From: Anaerohalosphaera lusitana
GTDB lineage: Bacteria > Planctomycetota > Phycisphaerae > Sedimentisphaerales > Anaerohalosphaeraceae
DNA length: 64,000 nt
Assembly (NCBI RefSeq): GCF_002007645.1
Contig: NZ_CP019791.1
Location: 1,984,001-2,048,000, forward strand
Direction of reading: 5' to 3'
The position numbers and the translations under genes are program-made. Below, in pieces: positions 34,294 through 43,139 of the stretch. The notes beneath the pieces were generated by a model. That model ran no database searches, was not told where the DNA came from, and saw nothing but the letters and a program-made list of their open reading frames with translations. Each line of letters opens with the position of its first letter. Position 1 is the stretch's first letter.

Positions 34294-36129
34294 TTGCGGG
34301 TTGGGCCGCGAAGTTCGGGTGCGGTATTGAGATTTGACGGAAACCTAAAAGATCGGATCCAGCAGGCTAACGATATTGTTGATGTGATATCGGAGCACCT
34401 GCGTCTTGAACGCAAAGGCAAGGAACTGGCTGGGTTGTGTCCTTTTCACCAGGACCACAGGCCCAGCATGATGGTCAGCCCGGAAAAGCAGATATTCAAA
34501 TGCTTTGCCTGCGGAGCCGGTGGAGATGTCATAAAATTTGTTCAGCTCAGAGAAAATCTCAGTTTTCCGGAGGCTCTGGAGCGATTGGCTGAACGTGCTA
34601 ATATTCCGATCGAGCGAAACCGGGGCCAAAGCGATCGATCGGATTCGGCCCAGTCCGGACCTGGTAAAAAAGTACTAGTGCGGGCTAATGGATGGGCCCT
34701 AAAGTTATGGCAGCGCAATATTTGGGATGAACAGAAAGGCGAAATCGCCCGTAATTATGTGCACGGGCGCGAGATAAGCGAAAGTACGGCTCGGGAATGG
34801 GGCCTGGGTTTTGCCCTCGACAGTTGGGACGATCTTTGCAGGGCAGCGAAGGTTTCTAAGGTCCCCGAACAGGTTTTGATCGAAGGTGGACTAGCTGTAG
34901 AACGTGACAGCGGTGGAATTTACGATAAATTTCGCAATCGTTTGATGTTTCCTATTGCGGATGTTACGGGCAGAGTGATTGGTTTTGGCGGCCGAACCCT
35001 GGGGGACGCGCCTGCCAAGTACATGAATTCGCCCGCGACGGCGCTCTTTGACAAAAGCAATAGTGTCTACGGCCTGGACAAGGCAAGGCATGAAATAGTC
35101 CAAACCGGCACCGCAGTCGTTGTCGAGGGCTACACAGACGTGATCATGTGTCATCAGTTCGGCTGCAAAAATGTGATAGCTACCCTGGGCACCAGCTTTA
35201 CCAGCGGGCATGCCAGGCTCCTGCAACGCTATGCAAAGCAGATAGTGCTCGTTTTCGACAGCGATGTTGCAGGGATGGAAGCGGCGAACAGGGCACTGGA
35301 AGTGTGTCTGGCACAGAAAATAGACATCAAACTGGCCTTCGTGGAAGAGGGCAAGGACCCGTGCGACTACCTGCTCACTGCCGGCAAAGAAGCCTTCTTG
35401 CAGGTGATAGAAAACGCCCGTGACGTCATGGAGTTCAAGTGGGACCGCCTTGTAAAAGGGCTCGAAAACAGCGATAACCTGGCGGACAGGCGAGCGGCTG
35501 CAGAAGAGTATCTTCGCTCGTTCGCTGCTGCACTGGACAGCGGCAAAATAGACTCCATAAGTCGTGGACTGCTCGTGAATAAGCTCTCACGCATAATCGG
35601 GCTAAGTGTAGCCGATATAAACGCGGAAATTGGCAAAATGACCGGAAGAATTCGAAAAGGAGGAAGTTTTTCCGTCAAAAATCAGCAGGTTCGAAATGTT
35701 AGTATAGGGGAAGGGCTAAAAGCCAGGGCGCAGGCTGAAATGCTGGAAGTTCTCTTGAACGAACCGAAGCTGATTGAAGAGGCCCAAAGTCGCGTGGGTA
35801 TTGATGTATTTGACGTGCCGGTCATGAGGGAAATAGCCGGCAAGGTGTTCGCAAAGCATGGTAAAGGACAAACTGGCGTTTCCACGGTGATCGCTGAGAT
35901 CGAATCGCCCGAAGTCAGTGGACTGGTTTTGAAACTGCAGGAAGCAGGTGAAAGAAAGGGTAATTACAGGGTCCGGTTTGAAGAGGCAGTAGAGGCGATC
36001 GAATACTGTCGTCAGCAACGTGAGAAAGAACAGATAAAGGCATCGATGGCCGAAGATGACCGCCTGCGTGAGCTGGCTAAAATGTTAGGCAAAAAAAATC
36101 ACAGAAATCCGGGACTAACTTCCGGATAG
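34294..36129 (+). CDS. dnaG: DNA primase
   Basis: About 600-611 residues. Zinc-binding CHC2 domain 'LCPFHQDHRPSM...CFACGAGG' near residues 49-75; RNA-polymerase/TOPRIM core with 'MNSPATALFDKS', 'VVEGYTDVIMCHQFG', 'TLGTSFTSGHARLL' and 'IVLVFDSDVAGMEAA' (residues about 230-350); the C-terminal part would bind DnaB. It makes RNA primers for replication. The start is uncertain: no ATG lies in the right place, and TTG at 34294 or TTG at 34327 are the candidates. It is followed by rpoD, as in the classical macromolecular synthesis operon. Confidence 0.93.
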   Translation: MRVGPRSSGAVLRFDGNLKDRIQQANDIVDVISEHLRLERKGKELAGLCPFHQDHRPSMMVSPEKQIFKCFACGAGGDVIKFVQLRENLSFPEALERLAERANIPIERNRGQSDRSDSAQSGPGKKVLVRANGWALKLWQRNIWDEQKGEIARNYVHGREISESTAREWGLGFALDSWDDLCRAAKVSKVPEQVLIEGGLAVERDSGGIYDKFRNRLMFPIADVTGRVIGFGGRTLGDAPAKYMNSPATALFDKSNSVYGLDKARHEIVQTGTAVVVEGYTDVIMCHQFGCKNVIATLGTSFTSGHARLLQRYAKQIVLVFDSDVAGMEAANRALEVCLAQKIDIKLAFVEEGKDPCDYLLTAGKEAFLQVIENARDVMEFKWDRLVKGLENSDNLADRRAAAEEYLRSFAAALDSGKIDSISRGLLVNKLSRIIGLSVADINAEIGKMTGRIRKGGSFSVKNQQVRNVSIGEGLKARAQAEMLEVLLNEPKLIEEAQSRVGIDVFDVPVMREIAGKVFAKHGKGQTGVSTVIAEIESPEVSGLVLKLQEAGERKGNYRVRFEEAVEAIEYCRQQREKEQIKASMAEDDRLRELAKMLGKKNHRNPGLTSG

Positions 36130-36217
36130 TTTTGCATAGATTAAGAGAGATAGTAAGTTTTATGGGGAATGTGGTTGCAAATCCGACCACGTAAGCCTGA
36201 AAGAGAAAGAGGCACAG

Positions 36218-38083
36218 ATGGCAGGGAAAAAGAAATCTACTATGAAGAAAGAGACCATGGAAAAGACAACGGCTGAATTGCTCGAATCTTCTGAGGAATC
36301 GGTTGCGACTAAGGCCTCGGACGTAGACGAAAAGGTCAATTTTGAGGAGGTCGATCCGGACGCCGTAGACGAGGACGAAGATTTCTCGAAAGATGATGAG
36401 GAAGAAGAAACACCCGAGATGAAGGCTGCCAAGCTCAAAAAGGCCGAGGAGACCATCGCAGCCATAATTGACAAGGGTAAGGAAGCTGGATTTCTCACTT
36501 ATGAGCAGTTGAATGACCAATTGCCTGATGAGGCGATCAGTCCCAACAGGCTCGATCAGTTGCTCATGACGCTGGACGAAATGGGTATCAAGCTCCTCGA
36601 CGAGGCTGACATCAAGAAGTCACCCGAGGATTTCGATGAGAGCGACAGTGACCGCGATCTCGAGGAAAAGGACGATATACTCGAGAAGACACTTGCCGAC
36701 GGCAAACGCATCGACGATCCGGTTCGCATGTATCTGACCCAGATGGGCGAGATACCGCTGCTTTCGCGAGACGAAGAGATAAGCCTGGCAAGAAAGATCG
36801 AGCTGACCCGGCTTGCTTTCAGGCGTAAGGTCCTCGAAAACGATTATTGCGCACGTGCAGCGGTTGAAATTCTTCAGCAGGTCCATGACGGCACCCTGCC
36901 GTTCGATCGAACAATGAAGATGAGCACCACGGAGAATCTTGTCCGGGCCGTGGTCAAGAATCGCCTGCCTCAGAACATCGAGACCGTAAACAAACTCCTC
37001 GATGAGAACTATGATCTGTTTGCGAAAATCCGTGATGCCGGTGATGTGGACAAGGTCAAGGCGGAGCTCAAGCAGCTTCATCGCAATCGCCGCAAGATCG
37101 CGACCCTTCTCGAAGAGCTGAGTCTGCGAACCAGCAGAATCCAGCCGATGATGAAGAAGCTCCAGTCGATGCAGAACAAGATGCATCAACTGATGAAAAT
37201 AATCGACGGCGGACCAAGCCGTGACTATGCCGAGGAAGATATCGCGGCCATGAAGCAGGAACTTACAGGTCTTGAGGACCTGGTCGCTGAAACGCCCAAG
37301 CAGCTCGACAAACGCCTGCGGATGATCGAGTCGGTCTACGCACAGTACGAAGAAGCCAAGCGAATGCTCTCCGGCGGTAACCTGCGTCTTGTCGTCTCCA
37401 TAGCAAAGAAATATCGTAACCGCGGGCTCAGTTTCCTGGACATCATTCAGGAAGGCAACACCGGACTCATGCGTGCGGTCGACAAATACGAATACCGTCG
37501 CGGTTACAAGTTCAGCACCTATGCGACATGGTGGATCAGACAGGCTATCACCCGTGCCATCGCCGACCACGCCAGGACCATTCGCATACCGGTCCACATG
37601 ATCGAGACGATGAGCAAGCTGCGTACGATCAGCAAGAACCTGCTCCAGAAGCTCGGCCGCGAACCCACGATCGAAGAGATCGCAAAAAAGGCCGAGATGA
37701 GCGTATCCGAGGCCCGCAGGGTCATGAAGATATCCAAGCATCCGTTCAGCCTGGACAGACCAATCGGCGAGAGCGAAGACAGCTACTTCGGCGATTTCAT
37801 CGAAGACGAAACAGTCGAATCGCCCGTACAGTCCGCGACGCAGGAGATGCTCAAGGAACGCATCGACGACGTGCTCAAGACACTCACCTATCGCGAGCGT
37901 GAGATCATAAAGCTGCGTTACGGCATCGGCGACGGCTACACCTATACGCTCGAAGAGGTCGGTCGTATCTTCAAGGTCACCCGCGAGCGTGTCCGTCAGG
38001 TCGAAGCGAAAGCGATCCGCAAGCTGCAGCACCCGGTCCGGTCACGCAAGCTCGAAGGCTTCGTCGACCAGAAAAGCGCTTGA
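36218..38083 (+). CDS. rpoD: Primary RNA polymerase sigma factor RpoD (sigma-70)
   Basis: 621 residues. An acidic, lineage-specific N-terminus (about 1-75) precedes region 1.1; region 1.2 begins '[19 protein letters not shown]'; region 2 includes '[19 protein letters not shown]' and '[15 protein letters not shown]'; region 3 '[14 protein letters not shown]'; region 4.2 '[20 protein letters not shown]'. A non-conserved region between 1.2 and 2 is present, as in group 1 sigma factors. It directs vegetative transcription, in agreement with the TTGACN-TAnAnT promoters seen in this window. The 3' end is separated by one base from a convergent gene. Confidence 0.97.
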   Translation: MAGKKKSTMKKETMEKTTAELLESSEESVATKASDVDEKVNFEEVDPDAVDEDEDFSKDDEEEETPEMKAAKLKKAEETIAAIIDKGKEAGFLTYEQLNDQLPDEAISPNRLDQLLMTLDEMGIKLLDEADIKKSPEDFDESDSDRDLEEKDDILEKTLADGKRIDDPVRMYLTQMGEIPLLSRDEEISLARKIELTRLAFRRKVLENDYCARAAVEILQQVHDGTLPFDRTMKMSTTENLVRAVVKNRLPQNIETVNKLLDENYDLFAKIRDAGDVDKVKAELKQLHRNRRKIATLLEELSLRTSRIQPMMKKLQSMQNKMHQLMKIIDGGPSRDYAEEDIAAMKQELTGLEDLVAETPKQLDKRLRMIESVYAQYEEAKRMLSGGNLRLVVSIAKKYRNRGLSFLDIIQEGNTGLMRAVDKYEYRRGYKFSTYATWWIRQAITRAIADHARTIRIPVHMIETMSKLRTISKNLLQKLGREPTIEEIAKKAEMSVSEARRVMKISKHPFSLDRPIGESEDSYFGDFIEDETVESPVQSATQEMLKERIDDVLKTLTYREREIIKLRYGIGDGYTYTLEEVGRIFKVTRERVRQVEAKAIRKLQHPVRSRKLEGFVDQKSA

Positions 38084-38084
38084 A

Positions 38085-39023
38085 TTATAGCTGCTGACAA
38101 GGTTTGAATTTATGATCGGGACGTTGGCCCACAAGATTGGTCAGCGTCCCGATTTTTTCTATGCTGCACTCGATCTCATCCCCCGGCTGCAGGAAGACGC
38201 CGCTAGCCATTCCCACGCCCTCCGGCGTTCCCGTCGCGATGCAGTCCCCCGGCTCTAGCGTCATGATGTGGCTCAGAAATGACACAGTATCAGCGACCGT
38301 GAAGATCATGTCTTTTGTGTTGGCTTTTTGGCGGACCTCTCCGTTCACCTTCAGCTCGAGGTCCAGCTTCTGCGGATCGCCGATCTCATCCGCTGTAACC
38401 AGGCATGGCCCCATCGGAAAGAACGCGTCCGACCACTTGCCGTTTAGCCAGTCGAAGAATTCATCCCACGGACGTTCGCTCCGGTCCTCTTTGAACGTGA
38501 CGGTTCGAGCTGAGATGTCATTGCCGATCGTATAGCCCGCAACATATTCCAGCGCCTCTTCAGGCGAAACGCATTTAGCGGTTCGGCCCATGACGACGGT
38601 CAGCTCGATCTCGTAGTCAACAGTCTCGCTGTAGCACGGCAGGGGAATGGTTGTATTGGTTGCGGTCAGCACATTGGGCGGCATCAGGAACGGCCGTGGC
38701 ACGGTCGTTTTCCGCGGCGACTCGGACAGACCAAGCTTTTTACCTGCCTCGACAATGTGCTTGACATAGTTTCCCGCAAGAGCCAGCAGTTTGCCCGGTC
38801 GCGTGATTGGAGCCAGCAGTTCCACATCGGACAGCGGTATCACCTCGGACGCCTGCTGAGCGATATCTCCAAGCCTTGAGACCGCATCAGGCCTTTCGAG
38901 CATCGCAAGAAGAGTCTCGGGCGGCTGCGGACCCGTGAGCATTTTCGGAACATCGACTACGCCCCGCTCATTCAGCACGCCGTAACTTTCACTGCCGTCT
39001 TGTCGAAATGATACCAGTTTCAT
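38085..39023 (-). CDS. Fumarylacetoacetate hydrolase family protein
   Basis: 312 residues from ATG 39023 (GAAGGGGC upstream). The FAH-like catalytic domain (about 95-310) shows 'LALAGNYVKHIVEAG', the metal ligands in 'SETVDYEIELTVVMG' and 'AGYTIGNDISAR', and the C-terminal 'CIATGTPEGVGMASGVFLQPGD'. The family includes fumarylpyruvate hydrolase, acylpyruvase and 2-oxo-hepta-enedioate isomerase/decarboxylase; the actual reaction is unknown here. No catabolic neighbours are encoded. Confidence 0.92.
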   Translation of the reverse strand: MKLVSFRQDGSESYGVLNERGVVDVPKMLTGPQPPETLLAMLERPDAVSRLGDIAQQASEVIPLSDVELLAPITRPGKLLALAGNYVKHIVEAGKKLGLSESPRKTTVPRPFLMPPNVLTATNTTIPLPCYSETVDYEIELTVVMGRTAKCVSPEEALEYVAGYTIGNDISARTVTFKEDRSERPWDEFFDWLNGKWSDAFFPMGPCLVTADEIGDPQKLDLELKVNGEVRQKANTKDMIFTVADTVSFLSHIMTLEPGDCIATGTPEGVGMASGVFLQPGDEIECSIEKIGTLTNLVGQRPDHKFKPCQQL

Positions 39024-39179
39024 TGCCGAGCCCCTTCTCATTTAATAATATGCGGAGTAAATATCTTTAGCACACCCATCGCCGCTTTACAATCGAAAAG
39101 TGCTGGCTGCCCAGGAATCAGCGTGACCACAAGATGTTGTAGCCGCAGGAACCTTTTTGAGATTTATGGTGTTTTTCTC

Positions 39180-39212
39180 TTGCCATGCCAGGACTTCTGT
39201 GCTATGTATACT
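39180..39212 (+). promoter_or_regulatory. Candidate promoter for the riboswitch operon
   Basis: TTGCCA (39180-39185) with TATGTA (39203-39208, 17-base spacer) or the better box TATACT (39207-39212, 21-base spacer). It is the only promoter-like pair shortly upstream of the aptamer. Between 39024 and 39179 I see no other feature. Confidence 0.4.
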
Positions 39213-39239
39213 CTCGTTCTTTTGGAAATTTGAATACGC

Positions 39240-39477
39240 AACTGCAGGTCGAAAGTCATACAAGGCTTTCGGTTAAATGCAAGGGAACGCGGTGAAAATC
39301 CGCGACGGTCGCGCCGCTGTGAGCGTCCGACACGGCCCGCAAGGGTTGTGAGTCCGTCAGACATTATCCCACTATTTCTGTTTAGAATGGGAAGGGGTCT
39401 GATGGTAGGATGCGAGTCAGAAAACCTGCCTGGAGTTGAATATAGTTTTGCGTTCTCGCGGCATGGAACAACAAAAC
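39240..39477 (+). promoter_or_regulatory. Cobalamin (vitamin B12) riboswitch with kissing-loop hairpin
   Basis: All parts of the Rfam cobalamin class are visible: GCAGGT (39244-39249) paired to ACCTGC (39424-39429); the core 'AAGGGAA', 'GGTGAAAATCC' and 'GCCGCTGTGAG' (39281-39324); the P7-P8 arm between 39357 and 39404; and the B12 box 'GTCAGAAAACCTGCC' (39416-39430). A downstream hairpin with stems GTTTTG/CAAAAC and GTTC/GAAC (39445-39477) displays GCGGC in its loop, complementary to GCCGC of loop L5, the expected kissing interaction. Binding of cobalamin should switch off the genes downstream. These are a PEP-CTERM protein, a beta-propeller and a prepilin, not classic B12 genes. Confidence 0.95.
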
Positions 39478-39545
39478 GGTACACGGATATAGTGTAACTG
39501 CAGGCAATCTCTGCAGCCTATACGAAGTTCGTGAATGGAATTTAT

Positions 39546-39582
39546 AACCGTCGTTCTCTGTTCGAGGACGGCGGTTTTTTTT
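39546..39582 (+). terminator. Intrinsic terminator, probable expression platform of the B12 riboswitch
   Basis: AACCGTCGTTCT pairs with AGGACGGCGGTT (12 bp with two G-U pairs) over a 7-base loop, followed by eight T. The 7-mer CGTTCTC in its 5' arm (39552-39558) also occurs in the kissing-loop hairpin (39451-39457), so that hairpin's 5' arm could pair with the terminator's 3' arm and act as antiterminator. Confidence 0.85.
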
Positions 39583-39700
39583 ATGCCGTTTTCACCAACG
39601 CCTCCGTTAGATCAGATTGTGCACAGACGGAGCAAAGTGTCGGCATTTGTCAGGGCCCGCGTAAAGGTCCGTTTAATGAATTATGTAAATAAGGTGATTT

Positions 39701-39798
39701 CCATTTCCATGTTAAGCCCACGGGCTTGCGGCAGGGTTGTTTCGTCGCGGTCGCTTTGCAAAAGCGGCTGCGACGAGAGCTGTCGCGACAGCAAATGG
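39701..39798 (+). other. Candidate structured RNA in the leader of the PEP-CTERM gene
   Basis: CCATTT (39701-39706) can close with AAATGG (39793-39798) around three hairpins: AGCC/GGCT (39715-39726), a long stem CGTCGCGGTCGCTT with AAGCGGCTGCGACG (39743-39775) and the palindrome GCTGTCGCGACAGC (39779-39792). It ends 26 bases before the ATG at 39825. I do not recognise a known riboswitch class. The fold was drawn by eye. Confidence 0.45.
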
Positions 39799-39824
39799 AT
39801 AAATTGTATGAAAGGTGATGATCG

Positions 39825-40613
39825 ATGAAGAAGTCATTGACAGCAGTAGTTTTGATATTAGCGGTATCAGCAGGCACGGTGCAGGCCGGTACTTCGTTTG
39901 CAGGCAGGGTCGTTTCTTATGATCCCAGTACCGCGTCGGAGTCTGGTTATACGAATCCTGAGGCAGCATTGGGGCAGATTGCCGTTGATACGGGGTGGGG
40001 TGCTACAACGCCGTTCAATATGCCATTTACTTCAGATGATTTTGTGACGATCGGTGAGGGAGGTCATCTTACGCTTGAGCTTGAGAATTACCTTTTGCCA
40101 GGGGACGGCTTCGAACTGGGAGTATTCAGCTATCAGATGTTTTATCAGGACGGCTGGCCCGACGGAGGGACGACGGATCCGGTGGATCTGTTTCGCCCGA
40201 CTCAGATGGCGGTCGTGGAGGTAAGCGAGGGTGGTTCTGATTGGTATGCTCTCAACGGAGGCGACAGAATTCAGATGGATATGCCAGCGGCAGCTTACAG
40301 TGATGCTGAAGCAACAATAGAGTCAGATTTTAGCAAGCCTTTTACTGTGAGTCTCAGTGATTTTGACGGGCTTGGTAGTGTGCAGGAGGTTTTGGATGTA
40401 TTTGACGGTTCAGCGGGCGGCACTTGGCTGGATGTGTCCGAAGCGGGGCTTGATCGTATAGGCTATGTTCGATTCACCGTGCCTTACGGTGATGCTTTTG
40501 AGCTGGAAGCCGTTTCGATCGCAAGCGGTGCGATCGGTGCCGCAGTTCCTGAGCCGCTGAGCATCCTTCTGCTCGGAACCGGCGCATGCTTCTTGCGAAG
40601 AAGATCCAGCTAG
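39825..40613 (+). CDS. PEP-CTERM-anchored surface protein, first gene under B12 riboswitch
   Basis: 262 residues. Signal peptide about 1-21 ('KSLTAVVLILAVSAGTVQAG'). The body contains 'VVSYDPSTASESGYTNPEAA', 'DDFVTIGEGGHLTLELEN' and a long beta-rich middle, a pattern shared by a family of exported proteins often labelled only as cell surface proteins. The C-terminus 'AVPEPLSILLLGTGACFLRRR' is a textbook PEP-CTERM signal: VPEP, a hydrophobic helix and a basic end, recognised by an exosortase. The enzyme is not in the window. Control by cobalamin suggests a role in B12 capture or replacement; this is inference. AAAGGTGATG precedes the ATG. Confidence 0.9.
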   Translation: MKKSLTAVVLILAVSAGTVQAGTSFAGRVVSYDPSTASESGYTNPEAALGQIAVDTGWGATTPFNMPFTSDDFVTIGEGGHLTLELENYLLPGDGFELGVFSYQMFYQDGWPDGGTTDPVDLFRPTQMAVVEVSEGGSDWYALNGGDRIQMDMPAAAYSDAEATIESDFSKPFTVSLSDFDGLGSVQEVLDVFDGSAGGTWLDVSEAGLDRIGYVRFTVPYGDAFELEAVSIASGAIGAAVPEPLSILLLGTGACFLRRRSS

Positions 40614-40630
40614 GAATCTCGCTTAACTTC

Positions 40631-40661
40631 GGCAGGGCGGTTATTTCCGTCCCTGCCTTTT
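40631..40661 (+). terminator. Hairpin between the PEP-CTERM and propeller genes
   Basis: GGCAGGG-CGG pairs with CCG-CCCTGCC (one bulged T) around TTATTT, followed by TTTTC. It lies 18 bases after the stop and 13 before the next start, so it may act as an attenuator or mRNA-stabilising structure rather than a full stop. Confidence 0.55.
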
Positions 40662-40673
40662 CAGGATAATCGA

Positions 40674-42215
40674 ATGAGTAGAATTGCCCTGACAATTGGA
40701 TTTGCTGTTGTATCAGCCTTCGCGGGTCTGTGTACTGCAGGCAGCACGGCTATCAATTCATGGCTGAACTACGGCGGCAATTCGTCGCGGACCCCGATCG
40801 CGGTCGACGGGCCTGATACGGTCAGCTCTTCGAATCTCGCATGGGTTGCCGGGACCGATCCATGGGACCCGGTTTACGCGATCGATTTCGAATGGGCCAG
40901 CACACCGGTTCTGCATGCCGGCAAAGTATTTGCATATGCACATTACTATGACAGCAGCGGTTCACACGTCAGCAATCAGGTAATCGCTTTCGACTGTCAA
41001 ACCGGCGATGTGGCCTGGGCGACGGTCGTCGACAAGGCATACATGGATTCGTGGTCGAGCCCAGCAATAGACACAGAACATAACCTCGTACTTATCGGCT
41101 CGGGCACCAACGTTTATGCACTGGATATTATCACAGGCCAGATACAGTGGCAGACCGCATTGCAGGCACCGGTCGTTAACGCTTCCGTCTGCATTGCGGA
41201 TGACCTCGACAACGGCAGGGCCTACATAACCGATTACACAGGCTATAGCGACGGCGGCCGACTGTATTGCATTAACCTCGATCCGAATGACGTTGACACA
41301 AATCCTTACGAGCCGGGCGAAATAGTCTGGTCCGATTCGATAGGTGCGACCAGCGGCAACAGCCCTGCCTATAAGGACGGTACCGTTTACGTCGCCTGCG
41401 TATCCCAGAACAGTTGGGATGGCGAAGGGTCGGACAATGGAGCGGTATTCGCATACGACGCTGACGCGGATCAGCCGGTGCGAGTATGGCAGACGAGCAG
41501 TTCGCAGTTCGAGGGCTTCTTCGGGGCGGTCACGGTAACCAAAGAAGGCTTTCTCTATGCGGCCAATTATGATTTCTACGGCACCGGCGACAACTCCGCC
41601 CTGTGCAAGATCGATTGTGCGGATGGTTCGATCGTCTGGGTCACACAAACCGAAAGAACCAACTCGACGCCGGTGGTGGTCGCTGACACGGTCTACATCT
41701 GCGGCGGAGTTAACGGGTATGGATCTAGGCCCAAAGTGCAGGCTTTCAGGGACCAGGGAAGCAACGCTGTCAAACTCTGGGAGACGCCCGAGACAATGTC
41801 GATCGGCGGCAGCACGAACCAGGTAGTTTACGCCAATGGCAAATTATACGTCGGCGGCAGGCAGGCGGATGAATACAGCTTCGATCCCTACTCGCAGTTA
41901 TTCATTCTCGACGCTGATAAAACCCCTGCTGACCCCGGTTTTATTATAAGCCGGTATTCCGGTTGCGGCAGCAGCTCTGCGGCGACTTACGACAGCGTTT
42001 ACAGCATCGGCTACGATGGTCTGCACAAATTCTATCAGCCCGGCTATGCGGGTGATATCAATGATGACGGCACACTGGATCACGCGGATATATTGCTTCT
42101 CGCCGAGGAATGGACGTACGACGGGGCGGTTGGCCTCAAAAGGTCTGACCTGAATCTGGACGGCCGGGTCGATATGAAGGATCAGGCCCTGATAGCTGGT
42201 GAATGGAACAGGTGA
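40674..42215 (+). CDS. Secreted PQQ-like beta-propeller protein with C-terminal dockerin-type repeats
   Basis: 513 residues. Signal peptide about 1-22. Residues about 30-455 consist of repeated PQQ/YWTD-like blades, e.g. 'STPVLHAGKVFAYAHY', 'VIAFDCQTGDVAWATV', 'VYALDIITGQIQWQTAL', 'SPAYKDGTVYVACVS', 'STPVVVADTVYICGG'. The last 60 residues hold two EF-hand-like dockerin repeats, 'GDINDDGTLDHADILLLAEEW' and 'DLNLDGRVDMKDQALIAGEW', which bind calcium and usually dock onto cohesins. No PQQ-enzyme active site is evident, so it is probably a binding protein. It is second in the B12-riboswitch operon. Confidence 0.88.
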   Translation: MSRIALTIGFAVVSAFAGLCTAGSTAINSWLNYGGNSSRTPIAVDGPDTVSSSNLAWVAGTDPWDPVYAIDFEWASTPVLHAGKVFAYAHYYDSSGSHVSNQVIAFDCQTGDVAWATVVDKAYMDSWSSPAIDTEHNLVLIGSGTNVYALDIITGQIQWQTALQAPVVNASVCIADDLDNGRAYITDYTGYSDGGRLYCINLDPNDVDTNPYEPGEIVWSDSIGATSGNSPAYKDGTVYVACVSQNSWDGEGSDNGAVFAYDADADQPVRVWQTSSSQFEGFFGAVTVTKEGFLYAANYDFYGTGDNSALCKIDCADGSIVWVTQTERTNSTPVVVADTVYICGGVNGYGSRPKVQAFRDQGSNAVKLWETPETMSIGGSTNQVVYANGKLYVGGRQADEYSFDPYSQLFILDADKTPADPGFIISRYSGCGSSSAATYDSVYSIGYDGLHKFYQPGYAGDINDDGTLDHADILLLAEEWTYDGAVGLKRSDLNLDGRVDMKDQALIAGEWNR

Positions 42216-42220
42216 AACTG

Positions 42221-43087
42221 ATGTCACATGATCGAACAATCAAGCGAACGGGCAATGAAGGCTTTACGCTTATAGAGCTTCTTGTGGTTATCGCTGTGAT
42301 AAGCATGCTCATGGCTGTCATGCTTCCCGCGCTCGGTGCGGTCAAGCAGAAAGCAAAGGGTCTGGTCTGCATGAGCAAGCTCAAACAAATGGGTATCGCA
42401 TTCTGGGCCTATGCAGCCGACAACAATGACTATTCCATACCCACCTATGATCCCGATGATAACACTTATTGGTGGGGGCAGATCAAATCCGACGGCATCG
42501 ATCACAAGGCTGGTTTTCTGTACCCATACATGCAGAGCAGTCTGGAAGAGGGCGGTATCTACGAATGCCCCTCCCAGCCGTTCGGCAGTTACGAGCTTCA
42601 AGCCAAACCCGCTGACGAGTCCGTTTCGCCCGATTGGATCACAAGCACCTATGGATATAACGGCTACTACCTCGCTCCGCCAAGCAGTCCCTGGCAGAAT
42701 ATTCATGACAAACCCTGGCAGAGACTTGCCGGCGTATCAAATAGCGGAAAGGTGATAGCTTTCGCCGACAGCATGCTCGATTGGAACATCCGGCCCGACC
42801 AGGCAGAGCTGTCAAACAACGCAATGATAGACCCGCCGATGATACTCTCTGCTGACAAAACCGGATGGCAAAAGAATCCGTGTCCAACGACCAGCTTCAG
42901 ACACGACGACCGCACAAGTGTCGTATTCGTCGACGGACATTGCGAAACCAAACCTGTCGAGGACGGTCAATACACCAGCCCCAGCGCAAAAATAGGCTCC
43001 ATCACCGCGACCAACGGCCCATACTATGTGCCCGATTACGAAAGCTGGCCTACCGGTGAACGCAGACGCAGGCGGGCCGCGAACTAG
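42221..43087 (+). CDS. Prepilin-like protein of the H-X9-DG type
   Basis: 288 residues from ATG 42221, preceded by AGGTGA; an ATG at 42203 overlaps the propeller gene. The leader ends 'GNEG' before 'FTLIELLVVIAVISMLMAV'. Typical planctomycete features follow: 'KAKGLVCMSKLKQMGIAFWAYAADNND' region (residues about 45-75) and, near residue 235, 'RHDDRTSVVFVDGH', i.e. His-x9-Asp-Gly. An Arg-rich tail ends the protein. Such prepilins are abundant in planctomycetes and of unknown function. Tight spacing with the propeller gene (5 bases) ties it to the cobalamin-controlled unit. Confidence 0.88.
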   Translation: MSHDRTIKRTGNEGFTLIELLVVIAVISMLMAVMLPALGAVKQKAKGLVCMSKLKQMGIAFWAYAADNNDYSIPTYDPDDNTYWWGQIKSDGIDHKAGFLYPYMQSSLEEGGIYECPSQPFGSYELQAKPADESVSPDWITSTYGYNGYYLAPPSSPWQNIHDKPWQRLAGVSNSGKVIAFADSMLDWNIRPDQAELSNNAMIDPPMILSADKTGWQKNPCPTTSFRHDDRTSVVFVDGHCETKPVEDGQYTSPSAKIGSITATNGPYYVPDYESWPTGERRRRRAAN

Positions 43088-43139
43088 ATCTAAAAAAATA
43101 CTCCGCTTTTCTCATTAAATCTGGTAGAATTCTGCTCCT

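Noticed and set aside
36620-38032. 470-codon frame antisense to rpoD
   Set aside because: Shadow of the highly biased rpoD coding sequence.
39463-39492. Nine-codon ATG frame inside the kissing-loop hairpin
   Set aside because: Its ATG lies in the hairpin loop and the codons coincide with the structural stems; no ribosome-binding site.
39721-39760. Sigma-54 promoter upstream of the PEP-CTERM gene
   Set aside because: GG and GC elements do not have the required 10-base spacing.
39535-39828. Open frame of 97 codons between riboswitch and PEP-CTERM gene
   Set aside because: It runs straight through the terminator hairpin and the structured leader, has no ribosome-binding site and no family resemblance.
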